In this document: in pieces, positions 33,407 to 43,827 of the stretch | Numbering within the stretch: position 1 is the stretch's first letter | How the letters are laid out: each line of letters begins with the position of its first letter | Source: Magicicada septendecula | Taxonomy: Eukaryota; Arthropoda; Insecta; Hemiptera; Cicadidae | Length of the DNA stretch: 64,000 nt | Direction of reading: 5' to 3' | NCBI GenBank assembly: GCA_034769895.1 | Contig: CM068375.1 | Coordinates: forward strand, 253,621,542-253,685,541 | The notes under the pieces: model-generated | What the model saw: only the letters and a program-made list of their open reading frames with translations | What the model was told of the DNA's origin: nothing | Database searches by the model: none | Made by a program: the position numbers and the translations under genes

Positions 33407-34411
33407 TGTAAAGGTACTGACTTCTTACCTTTTCAAAATACTTCACTCATCATAATACTCACCGCTGCCAGAATTTTACTTACCGTCATAGTCCCCGTAA
33501 AACTTACCTTATTAAATTACCCAGGTTGCCAACATGTTTTTTAGTTATACATGTAAACTTTGAACACTCTTGCCCTTATAAAAATCCCGCTATCTGACTG
33601 TAATAAAATTTCAGAAAACCCCCGATTTCGTTAGATGAGTTGTCAGCACAGAATAGGAAATGGTTATGGCGTAATAACTTAATTTAACACATTTTTATAT
33701 CCCTAAACAAACTTGATTTTATTTTATTAAGTAGCCTACAGCTGAAAAACATGAATTTGTTCAAACACCAATTTTATCAACTAATTATTTTATAGGAACT
33801 AGTACTTTTAATCATGATTTCTTCCATTGAATATATAGCTTTTACCCCCTTTATATTATTCTCATTAATTCTTTTATAAATCTAAATTTGTATAGTTTTT
33901 TACTGATATCAGATTGTTACGGAGTCACTTTTATATATATTTGTTACTTAACTGACATGTGTTCCAGTTGTTACCCGATCACTAGTATTTCACTGTCACA
34001 TTAGCCACATCACACAGAACTGTTCTAACTGCACAAATTAACGTATTCGTTAATTGTCTCGATCTCTTTCTTCATTTTACTCTTTTGCACACTTTTTATA
34101 AGATTCGGTAGGCCTAGGCTACTGTATTCGCTTTGGCCTACCGAAATTTCCGAGGCCACTGTATAAAGTTTTACTTATACATGCACTGCTCTCCACTGCT
34201 GTCTGATGATAACTCTGGTGATAGACTGCATGCTGTAATTCACAAAAAGCCTGCTGCTGGGGCAGTTACGCAATGCGTCTAGACTGTTGTTTAGACTAAC
34301 TATATGTATGTTGTACTGGGGCTCCTCACAGGTGAAATTAACAAGTTATTAATCACTGAACTACTGAATTAAAATTAAAACTGGGGCGGCACACAATTCT
34401 GTACCGTTACA
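33407..34411 (-). repeat. 5' LTR of element D
   Basis: Matches 28937-29941 over the full 1,005 bp with few differences. As the 5' LTR on the minus strand it would hold the promoter. Its last part (33407-33530) repeats the internal primer-site-like GTTGGCAACCTGGG and the run of GGTAAG-type motifs. Confidence 0.9.
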
Positions 34412-34427
34412 ATAATAATAATGGCTC

Positions 34428-35742
34428 CCTTTTGTACAATCAAAGTGGTTTAGGACTAAGGCAGGGGTACATTGCCTAATGTCAGCTGTTTGACATACAA
34501 GAAAGCAAGGAAGTCTGTGGTAAGCACTACCATTCAGGCACCAATTGCATTTCTTTATACTGGATTATATTTTATCATTTTTAACTCATTTCTCACCAGT
34601 TTGGATATAATTATTTGTGTACATTTTCTAAAGACTATACAAAAATTGTTAATTAACTGTAATTTTTGAATAATTAAATTATTTAAAAAGATATATATTG
34701 CATTTGCATATATTACAGCAATTGTCCGGACATTCTAACTACAATGTTGTACATGTTACCTATGAATGTAGGCGAAGAGTGCAAAATGAATGTATATAGA
34801 AAGAGGTTTTATATCACACACGTCTAATTCTAAGTGCCAAATCAGAATACAATCAAATCTATCTAACTCCTTAAAAACATTGAATGGGCTGAAACAAAGA
34901 GATGCAGATGCCTTAGCGTGTCTGTTGTTCAACATAGCTCTATAAAAGGTCATCAGAGATTCAGGAATTAAAACTAGCGGACACATATTTCACAAGGAGG
35001 TACAGCTTCTGGCATATGCCGATGACATTTACTTCATAAGTAGGTCTGAATCTGGCTTAAAGGAAGCCTTTCAAGAACTGGAGTTTTCCGCTAAGGCTAT
35101 GGGCTTGGTTATAAACCAAAGCTAAACTAAATATGTGGTTGTAGGTGCCAACAATCGCACCCTGTCCCTGCGCATTAATGATTAGAAATTTGAAAAAGTT
35201 CAAGGTTTTCCATATCTCAGGTCATATGTGGACTCTGGAATGACTCCTCTAGAGACATTGAAAAATGAATATTATCTGCTAATAGGTGTTACTACATACA
35301 AAACCTTGATCAGACCAGTTCTGATGTATGGCTCGGAATGCTGGGTGCTAAAAAAACTAGATGAGCAGAAACTAGCCGTGTTTGAGAGGAAGGTACTGAG
35401 GATAATCTATGGCCCTGTGAAGGAAAACGAGATTTGGAGGCGACTGCATAATCGAGAGTTGTACGAAAGGTTTAAAGATCTTCTGACCGTGCAATTCATA
35501 CAAATTAACAGATGATGTTGGGCCGGACATGTGCAGAGAATGGCGGAGGATAGAATCCCAAAAAAAATCATGAATTATTTGCCGATGGGAAGGAGAAGGA
35601 GGGGAAGACAGCATACAAGATGGCTGGACCAGGCAGGTAAGGAGGCGGTGAGGCTGGGTGGAGCAAACTGGTGGACATTGGCCGGGAGTAGAGGCCAGTG
35701 GGGACGATTTCTTTTGGAGGCCAGGGCCCGGACTGGGCTGTA
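34428..35742 (+). pseudogene. LINE reverse transcriptase fragments
   Basis: The main piece (about 34880-35742) carries LFNIAL, LLAYADDIYFISRS (35009-35050; catalytic ADD), then RPVLMYGSECWVLKK, FERKVLRIIYGPV, WAGHVQRMAEDRIPKK, and GRRRRGRQHTRWLDQA. These are the RT palm and C-terminal blocks common in insect non-LTR retrotransposons. Stops and shifts occur throughout. A separate short piece at 34428-34475 reads GLRQG, suggesting that the copy was split or that two fragments lie together; 34476-34880 is otherwise unexplained. A GTAT/CA-rich tail follows at 35750-35780. Confidence 0.75.
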
Positions 35743-35780
35743 GCGCCGAGGATGTATGTATGTATATCACACACACACAA

Positions 35781-36433
35781 AACCTACTGTATTCTGAAAC
35801 TGTAAATTATTTTATTAAACATAAGAAAATATATGTATTAACAGATATAGTTTACCTCAATATCCAGTGTACACGTATGATGATTTGTCATGCACTAAAT
35901 ACTTGGTTCACATGCACTGCTCTTTTTTTTTTTAATAAATTTAAAGTAAAGGAAACACTGAACACTAGTAATTATATATAGCATTATCTAACTGCATGTT
36001 GAACTAACACTTACGTTTTAAGAGTCACACAGTAGATTAATATAAAGAATAATTTTAACGACAAAGGGTTTGCAAGGATCGATTAAAGAGGTACAACACA
36101 AATTTTAAATTATTTGTGTCAAATAGACCTTTCGACAATAATTATTGTCATCATCAAGGCCTATGTACAAGAGAAAATATCAAACACAACAGATAAATTA
36201 GTTGAGTGAATGTGTTTGTGTGTATGTATGTACGTGTAAAGGAGTTGAAATAGTTTGTTTTACATCATTAAAATAATTGCATTATTACACATTGTTTCCT
36301 TAAATACATCAAGAAAATTATAATACCCCAGAACATAATTTGTACAATATAAATTACTGATAATGTAAAAATTCTTTAATGGTATTTGTATATAATTATA
36401 TATAATACCTTATATATAGTTATATATATATAT
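35781..36433. other. No gene; PLE-terminus-like hairpin and AT microsatellite
   Basis: AT-rich. On the minus strand 36130-36157 reads TGATGATGA, then the palindrome GACAATAATTATTGTC, then GAAA, another hammerhead-like core. An AT-rich microsatellite at 36395-36433 borders the LTR of element B. Confidence 0.5.
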
Positions 36434-37990
36434 TGTAACGATACAATTAAGCCAAATCTCGTATCGGTGATAAAAAAGATAATTCTTGATATAAAATTAC
36501 TTCATATGAAATAAAATGTGTAAAAAATGATTAAAATGTAAATACTTTGACAAGACGTACAACGATATTACCCAACCCAACTGATTGAGCCGAAAACACA
36601 AACATAAAGAAGGGAACCACGTAACATACTTATTAAAATGTAAATATTTTGACGTGATTGAGCCGAAAACACAAACATAAAGAAGGGAACCACGGAACAT
36701 ACTTATTAAAATGTAAATATTTTGACATGATTGAGCCGAAAACACAAACATAAAGAAGGGAACCACGGAACATACTTATTAAAATGTAAATATTTTGACA
36801 TGATTGAGCCGAAAACCCAAACATAAAGAAGGGAACCACGTAACATACTTATTAAAATGTAAATATTTTGACGTGATTGAGCCGAAAATACAAACATAAA
36901 GAAGGGAACCACGTAACATACTTATTAAAAATATGATAGACAAAACAATGATGGACACAGAACTAAAGAAGAACCAGAAGAAGAGGACAGATCCATACAA
37001 GTAAACAGAATTTAAACCAGAAGAGAAGAAGAGGAGAACCGAACCGGATTGAAGAAGAAGAAGAAGAGGAAGAATGAAGAGGAGACAGATAAAACCTAAG
37101 GGGAAACTAACACACATATATAAAAGGGAAAGATTGTATGTTAGAGATAGAATACGGTCAATAAACCTTAAATAATTATATATTAATGAAACCAATGTTA
37201 TTATTAGCATTAATTTAACATATGTACCCATTTTTAAGACAATACAATTGTAAAACAATGTAGTATAGGAAAAGTACACTAACCCTGTCAGAAAGGTTAG
37301 ATTCAACCAAAACACAACTAGCCTAATATTGTTTATAGTAAATATAATACTAAAACAAAATAGTGAGAAATGGTAGGAGAAAATATAGGGATTACCCATT
37401 AAATAACACTAATTACAAAACAGTGAACCAAAGTGAAGTGCTTTAGTGAAGTGTAAATGCCCTAAAAAATAGTGAAAGTGGATGTGAAACATTCAAATTA
37501 GAATGCTAAGTAAATAGACACTCTTTAAAACATTGATAAACCACCAATGATTGGAGTGGAATTATAATTAGTTATATACCTAGAAGTAATTAAAAATAGT
37601 ATTTGAAATTAATATTAGGGAAGCTTGTAATAATATTCAGGGAGAAAGCCCAGTACCATAACTTGTGTTAACATGGCATGATAGGATAGAAGTAAAGTTT
37701 GTTATTAAAGATTAAAATTGTAAAGAATACAACACCCCATGTTGAAAGGGGAATTAACCTTCATAATATTAGGGAAAGTGACAATGTTTATCACCCTAGT
37801 TTATAAGACAAGAAAGAAATCAATGTTAGTACTAAGAATAATTTATGACTTGTAAAGAATAGTTGATGCAATGTTAAAGAAGGAATATGGCTGAAAGGGA
37901 CTTACAGTCCATAAACCTAACTATTATATTTTAAATGAAGAGTAATGAAAATGTATGTTGAATAGTAATTAAAACACAAACAAATAAGTG
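36434..37990 (+). repeat. 5' LTR of B, 3' end missing
   Basis: Compared with the solo LTR of the same family (44104-47034) it stops matching at AATAAGTGAAG (about 37991), where gag coding sequence begins. About 1.7 kb of LTR plus leader is therefore absent. It contains five copies of a 73-bp tandem repeat (about 36530-36925). Confidence 0.85.
36530..36925 (+). repeat. 73-bp tandem repeat in B 5' LTR (5 copies)
   Basis: The unit contains TAAAGAAGGGAACCACG and GTAAATATTTTGAC. The copies are nearly identical. The same array is at 42176-42571, and about 1.5 copies are in the solo LTR at 44,200-44,345. Apparent overlapping minus-strand ORFs here come from the repeat, whose period is not a multiple of three. 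Confidence 0.9.
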
Positions 37991-39783
37991 AAGATTTGAA
38001 TAAGAAATTAGAGAAACTAGACCTAAACAGTGAAGAATTGAAGAAGCAAATGAAGGAGAGTATAGAATTCCTGAATGATAAAATAAAAAGCAACCATGAA
38101 GACTTGAAAAGAAGTCAAGAGGTATTGGAGAAGAAGAGCGAAGAACTGAAGAAACAGATCAAGAAGGATCTAGAGATTGTAAACAAAAAGATGGAAACTA
38201 ATCATGATATCCTCCAAAGGAAAATCGAGGAAGAAAGTAAGAAAACCAAGGAGGAATGGAAGCAACAACTAGTCGAATGTCGAGAAGAGATTAGACAAAC
38301 GGTAACAGAGACCAACGAAACAGTGATACAAATCAGAGAAGAATTAAATAATAAAATTAGTAACGTTGAAGAGGAAGGTAAATTGAGGGCGACGGAGTTC
38401 TACCAAGTCCTTACTGAAGGGTGCCAAAAGAATAAACAAGAAGTGGTCAAGGAACTGGAGGAGAGGCACCAAGAGCTACAACTGGATGTAAACAATCGGG
38501 TGGAGAAGGTGTATACCGTCATAGATAAAATCGACGGACTGACCCGAGAAAACCGAGAAAAAATCCAGGGAATCAGTATGCGAGAGAAACAGATGCAGGA
38601 AGAATTAGATGCATTAAGAGAAAAACCATATAATCACACACAGTTCATAACCAGTGAGAACAGAGAAATGATTAATTTTCGTAGCTACAGGAGAAACCCG
38701 ATAGAATTCCTCAAACGGGTAGAAGAACTGATAGAGAAGAACAGAGAAACCAGGTGGTCTAGTGTGAGGAGTATGATCGACGAGATGTTTCGTGACACCC
38801 ATGACAATTGGTGGACGGCCACAAGACCTGAGATAAACGATACTCAAGAGTTCAAGAAACAGTTCAGGGAGAATTATTGGTCCGACTCAACACAGAATGT
38901 GGTCCGCAATGACATCAGTAACGGAAGGTACGAGACACAAGGAGGACACACGTTAACATCGTACTTTCTGGGAAAGGTATGTTTAGCCAGAAATTTGGAA
39001 CCCAGGATACTGGAAGAGTCGTTGGTGATACAACTGGGTTACCATTACGAAGAGGCCATCCAGAAGGCCAGGCGACAAGGCCAAATTAAAACAATCCAAG
39101 GAATGGTTAGCTTACTGGAAGACCTGGAGAACGATAACCAGTATCGAAAAAACAGGATCTCAAACCAAAGATACAATAAGTGGAATGAACACAATAATAC
39201 ACCTAATTTCCAGGGACCATACAATTATCCACAAGGCAATAATCGAAATAACTGGGGCCGGAATAACAACAATAATAATGCAGAACCAACATTCAGTGGA
39301 AACGATCAGCATCGCCATCCAAATAACCAGCCTGGTAACCGAGGACAACAGAACAATCACCCAGGAAGTCCAAACAATAATAGAAGCAGCCCAAATAATA
39401 ACAACCGACCAAATGAGAATTATCGAGGAGGAGAACCTGAACAACGTACCAACAGTCACCCCAATGACCACAATTACTACGGCAACCGGTATCATCCCAA
39501 TTACCAGTACAACCGGGGACCCGGGGGCAATCCAAATAGGAGTGACAATCTACGTCATGTAAATTTTATTAGTGGTAGAAGGCGGAATAACCACCGAAGA
39601 TACAACTCAAATTGGCACCAAGAACCATGGTACAATGCATCCAACGAGACTGACAACAGACCATCAGTAAACAGGAACCATGAACCACTACAAAATGGAA
39701 ATAACCAGCAAAATGTGCCACACAATGAAACGAACGACCAGCCAAGCAACCTGGCCGTCAGCCAGCAGCCACCTTTAAACTAA
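37969..39783 (+). CDS. Element B gag, open but lacking its native N-terminus
   Basis: Open from just after a stop at 37966-37968, with no ATG near the start; the first residues come from LTR sequence joined to gag. Residues up to about 230 are a long charged coiled coil (SEELKKQMKESIEF and similar). The Gag core follows: NFRSYRRNPIEFLKRVEELI, DNWWTATRPEINDTQEFKKQ, YFLGKVCLARNLEPRI. The last 200 residues are rich in Asn, Gln, Arg and His, with no CCHC knuckle. It ends CCT TTA AAC TAA, giving the T TTA AAC slippery site directly before the stop. Compared with A about 90 N-terminal residues are missing. Expression would need a new start codon. Confidence 0.85.
   Translation, partial: LKHKQISEDLNKKLEKLDLNSEELKKQMKESIEFLNDKIKSNHEDLKRSQEVLEKKSEELKKQIKKDLEIVNKKMETNHDILQRKIEEESKKTKEEWKQQLVECREEIRQTVTETNETVIQIREELNNKISNVEEEGKLRATEFYQVLTEGCQKNKQEVVKELEERHQELQLDVNNRVEKVYTVIDKIDGLTRENREKIQGISMREKQMQEELDALREKPYNHTQFITSENREMINFRSYRRNPIEFLKRVEELIEKNRETRWSSVRSMIDEMFRDTHDNWWTATRPEINDTQEFKKQFRENYWSDSTQNVVRNDISNGRYETQGGHTLTSYFLGKVCLARNLEPRILEESLVIQLGYHYEEAIQKARRQGQIKTIQGMVSLLEDLENDNQYRKNRISNQRYNKWNEHNNTPNFQGPYNYPQGNNRNNWGRNNNNNNAEPTFSGNDQHRHPNNQPGNRGQQNNHPGSPNNNRSSPNNNNRPNENYRGGEPEQRTNSHPNDHNYYGNRYHPNYQYNRGPGGNPNRSDNLRHVNFISGRRRNNHRRYNSNWHQEPWYNASNETDNRPSVNRNHEPLQNGNNQQNVPHNETNDQPSNLAVSQQPPLN
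39774..39780 (+). promoter_or_regulatory. Candidate -1 frameshift slippery site, element B
   Basis: T TTA AAC in the gag frame, followed at once by the gag stop TAA. Slipping -1 reads TTT AAA CTA and continues without a stop into the protease frame (RSVIKYE). This is a canonical X XXY YYZ heptamer and element A has the same one. Confidence 0.75.
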
Positions 39784-40892
39784 AAAGGTCAGTGATAAAG
39801 TATGAACGCCCTTCACATGACCAATCACTTGGGTTGATACGTCAAACAACGTCAGATAAACAAACCAAAGGAATCACGATAATTTACAACAATTATTTAA
39901 AAAATATTCGAGAAGAACTTCTCGAGGAAGAGGCCACTCAATTACCACAGAACAATAGTGAAATTGTTCATATAAAGGCAACAATAAACGGTACCATAAC
40001 CAGTATCCTGGTAGACACGGGGTCTAATATCTCTCTCATTAACCAGCCTGAATTAGAAAGAATTCAAGCTCACTCTCGAACACCAATACCTACATTGCCA
40101 ATAAATAATATAATCATCATTGGCGCAACGGGCAAACAGAACAAAACAGTGAAAAAGCAAGTGTCATTGGAACTAGATAATCTAGAATCCACCATCTCCA
40201 TTATATTTCTCGTGGCAAATGGGCTACCTTTCAATATGCTCATCGGATGTGATATACTAAGAAGGTATTCAGCAGTAATAAACCTGCAGAAGGGAGTAGT
40301 GTTGTTAAATTCAGAACAAGGAACCTGGTCCACGAACATTATCAATAGTGTACCAAGTCCAACTGCTTTAAGCCAAAACACAGAACTGAAAAGTTATTAT
40401 TGCCAGAGGCATGAGCCAGATATCACCATAGTAGAGGAGGAGGAGCGTAAGACCTTATGGAACCAGAAGTTGGAAGAGATTATCACTTTCCAAAGAGAGC
40501 GGCCTATGCAGGAGATTAGTAAACAACAATCCAAAAAATTAATCGCCATTTATAATGAATATCAGCATGTCTTTTCGAACATCCCCGGAAAGGTTAAGGG
40601 ATACTAATGTAAAATTCAATTCCGAGAACCAGTGGACTTTCACCGGAAATCATATCCAATAGCACATTCTCTAAAAAACGAAGTTAGAATGGAAATAAAT
40701 AGAATGATTGCCGAAGACATAATTGAGTACAGTCATTCTCAATATACCAGCCCCATAGTTGCCATACCCAAGAAAAATGGCAAGGTACGAATTTGCCTAG
40801 ACACCCGAGAAATAAATAAGATGATTATAAATGACAGAACCTCACCAGGAGAAATAGAAGAAATTCTGAAGAGATTCCACGGAGTGGAATAA
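39784..40892 (+). pseudogene. Element B protease and truncated RT
   Basis: In the -1 frame behind gag. The aspartic protease has SILVDTGSNISLI, IIIIGATG and FNMLIGCDIL. A linker leads to RT fingers (FHRKSYPIAHSLK, SQYTSPIVAIPKK, RICLDTREINKM). A TAA at 40605-40607 interrupts the frame. After ILKRFHG the sequence leaves RT and joins the region downstream of integrase, so the YxDD palm, RNase H and integrase are deleted. Confidence 0.85.
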
Positions 40893-42079
40893 GGGAGTTT
40901 ACAATCAAACTTCAATAAAAAAGTTTTACGAAGAAGAATAAAACCATTGTGAAATGAAACCGATTTCAAAATTCTAAAAGAGATTGTAAGAGCAGCTTAC
41001 TCAAATATTTAGATGATATATGCGGAACAATAAAAAGGGTTTGAATGAAAAAAAAAAAAAAAACAACAAAGGAAACAGTTACACAAATTCCTTTCAATTT
41101 AAATCAGTTTAAAATATAACAAAAGATTGAAATATGAAGTATGAAGTAAAAAGTGAGATAATCAGGAATAAGTTACACACATTCCTATGTAATAAAAATG
41201 TAAGAAGCAAAAACTTACAATTATAATTAAAACAAAAAAAAAGCTAAAAAGGAATACGCTACAAACATTCCTTTAAGGTAAGACCATTAACTTACCAAAG
41301 AATTATCAAAAATGATGTTGAATACAGAGTAAAATAAACAAGAATAAAATCAAGTTCAAATTACTGAGATAAATACTTGAAATTATACTGAATCAAAAGT
41401 ATTATAAAAAAAAAATAAATAAAACTTTACCTGGTACAAGGAGGGAGAGAGAAATTGTATATAAAACAAATATACAAATATGGCTAAAGCAGAATCCTGC
41501 TAAATGTCTAAAACAATTAAGATGATCACAACGAGCATTGAAAATAAAATAATGAAAAGTGAGATATGATGAAATTAACATATGAATAAAGATAAAATTT
41601 CTCAATATAGTATATGAGTAGATGATAGTGTATAGTTAAGGTATAGCGGAAGGAAGAATGAGTAGTAATGATAAAGTGATCTAAAAACAAACCACAAGGT
41701 GGACAATCCCAATTATATTATTATATTATTATTATTATTAAGTCCCAAGTTGACAAAGATTTAAGATTGACTGTTGAAAAGTCCAGCAATCTATATGAAC
41801 TGAGTAGAGAAGATGTGCCTCTAGCCTCAGAAAAATGAGTAGTAATGGGAGAAACCAGCTACTATATAGGGAAAAAAAAATTTGTGTATGAGGGAATATG
41901 CACCAATGGAAATAAATAAAAACAGATCCAAACAAAATGGAGTGAATTAAGTAAGAAGAGAAATGGAGAATGGAGAAACAAACAAGGAAGAGGAAGAAAA
42001 AAGTTATCTATAACTGATAATTTCATAAAAACTATGCTAGTATTTTATTAAAATGATCAATTTTAGAGGAGAGGCATTA
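40893..42079 (+). other. Untranslated 3' region of element B with PPT
   Basis: No gene. It starts with sequence matching the end of A integrase and the repeat that follows it, including GTAAG-AGCAG-CTTAC (40987-41001). It contains poly(A) at 41049-41064, a block at 41797-41820 shared with A and E, and the purine tract AGAGGAGAGGCATTA (42065-42079) before the LTR. Confidence 0.75.
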
Positions 42080-43433
42080 TGTAACGATACAATTAAGCCA
42101 AATCTCGTATCAGTGATAAAAAAGATAATTCTTGATATAAAATTACTTCATATGAAATAAAATGTGTAAAAAATGATTAAAATGTAAATACTTTGACAAG
42201 ACGTACAACGATATTACCCAACCCAACTGATTGAGCCGAAAACACAAACATAAAGAAGGGAACCACGTAACATACTTATTAAAATGTAAATATTTTGACG
42301 TGATTGAGCCGAAAACACAAACATAAAGAAGGGAACCACGGAACATACTTATTAAAATGTAAATATTTTGACATGATTGAGCCGAAAACACAAACATAAA
42401 GAAGGGAACCACGGAACATACTTATTAAAATGTAAATATTTTGACATGATTGAGCCGAAAACCCAAACATAAAGAAGGGAACCACGTAACATACTTATTA
42501 AAATGTAAATATTTTGACGTGATTGAGCCGAAAATACAAACATAAAGAAGGGAACCACGTAACATACTTATTAAAAATATGATAGACAAAACAATGATGG
42601 ACACAGAACTAAAGAAGAACCAGAAGAAGAGGACAGATCCATACAAGTAAACAGAATTTAAACCAGAAGAGAAGAAGAGGAGAACCGAACCGGATTGAAG
42701 AAGAAGAAGAGGAAGAATGAAGAGGAGACAGATAAAACCTAAGGGGAAACTAACACACATATATAAAAGGGAAAGATTGTATGTTAGAGATAGAATACGG
42801 TCAATAAACCTTAAATAATTATATATTAATGAAACCAATGTTATTATTAGCATTAATTTAACATATGTACCCATTTTTAAGACAATACAATTGTAAAACA
42901 ATGTAGTATAGGAAAAGTACACTAACCCTGTCAGAAAGGTTAGATTCAACCAAAACACAACTAGCCTAATATTGTTTATAGTAAATATAATACTAAAACA
43001 AAATAGTGAGAAATGGTAGGAGAAAATATAGGGATTACCCATTAAATAACACTAATTACAAAACAGTGAACCAAAGTGAAGTGCTTTAGTGAAGTGTAAA
43101 TGCCCTAAAAAATAGTGAAAGTGGATGTGAAACATTCAAATTAGAATGCTAAGTAAATAGACACTCTTTAAAACATTGATAAACCACCAATGATTGGAGT
43201 GGAATTATAATTAGTTATATACCTAGAAGTAATTAAAAATAGTATTTGAAATTAATATTAGGGAAGCTTGTAATAATATTCAGGGAGAAAGCCCAGTACC
43301 ATAACTTGTGTTAACATGGCATGATAGGATAGAAGTAAAGTTTGTTATTAAAGATTAAAATTGTAAAGAATACAACACCCCATGTTGAAAGGGGAATTAA
43401 CCTTCATAATATTAGGGAAAGTGACAATGTTTA
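42080..43433 (+). repeat. 3' LTR of B, truncated
   Basis: Nearly identical to 36434-37790, including the five 73-bp repeats; a 3-bp length change in a GAA run is one of the few differences. It ends at GTGACAATGTTTA, where element C LTR sequence takes over. Confidence 0.9.
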
Positions 43434-43591
43434 GGTCTCCATGTCTACCCTTTAAAGATATTGGTGGCGACCTATAGATAATTTGGAATCTTCTGCGTTT
43501 GGTAAGTCAGGGTGGCGTGTAAGTGTGATGCGTACATAAAGGTGGAAATAACGTGGTGGAAATTGGTAAGTTGGAGAAATAGAAAGTAACA
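43434..43591 (+). repeat. 3' end of the C LTR (left copy)
   Basis: Ends AGAAAGTAACA, followed by the primer site. Before its end it has GGTGGCGACC (43465-43474), an internal primer-site-like sequence, and GGTAAGT motifs. The rest of the LTR is replaced by the B element. Confidence 0.7.
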
Positions 43592-43592
43592 A

Positions 43593-43609
43593 ATGGCGAT
43601 CCCTGCCAG
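43593..43609 (+). promoter_or_regulatory. Primer-binding site of element C (Arg type)
   Basis: ATGGCGATCCCTGCCAG, directly after AGTAACA. It corresponds to TTGGCGACCCTGCCAGG of element D. The right copy has it at 57096-57112 on the minus strand. Confidence 0.55.
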
Positions 43610-43827
43610 TATAACTCAAATGAATTCATTCATATGGGTTTAGGCCTGATTTGAAGTACGAAATAGGTGGTGATAGTAGGCGGTTTTGGTAATAGAAAAA
43701 ATTACGAGATTTGTGGTTAGAGGTTAAGACAGTAAAATATAGTGAGTAAAAGTTATGAGATTTTGTTTAGATAAGAACTAAGTAATTAATTAGTTGATTA
43801 AAGAATAATTAAATTTATAAAAATTGA

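Larger units (their letters stand above)
28937..34411 (-). mobile_element. Non-autonomous LTR retrotransposon 'D' (5.5 kb, minus strand)
   Basis: Two 1,005-bp direct repeats (28937-29941 and 33407-34411) are flanked by the 4-bp duplication ATAA (28933-28936 and 34412-34415). On the minus strand the order is LTR, Arg-type primer site (33389-33405), two consecutive ORFs (33216-31859), a long untranslated region, then a G6 purine tract and the second LTR. There is no protease, RT or integrase, so it must borrow enzymes. The LTRs are nearly identical by eye, so the insertion is recent. It is related to element C in the 43-57 kb inverted repeat. Confidence 0.88.
36434..43433 (+). mobile_element. 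Ty3-like element 'B', internally deleted and truncated
   Basis: Both LTR pieces start TGTAACGATACAATTAAGCC (36434 and 42080) and are almost identical over 1.35 kb. Between them lie gag, protease and the start of RT; then sequence jumps near 40,890 to the region after integrase. The 5' LTR runs straight into mid-gag near 37,990, so the LTR end, primer site and gag start are missing. The 3' LTR stops at 43,433 inside element C sequence. It is related to A in gag, protease and untranslated regions. It cannot transpose by itself. Confidence 0.85.

Noticed and set aside
36497..37399. Overlapping minus-strand ORFs of 68-206 codons with Phe-rich, membrane-like peptides (also 42143-43042)
   Set aside because: They arise from the 73-bp tandem repeat in the LTR; the period is not a multiple of three, so the same peptide appears in shifted frames. 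No family match and no independent support.
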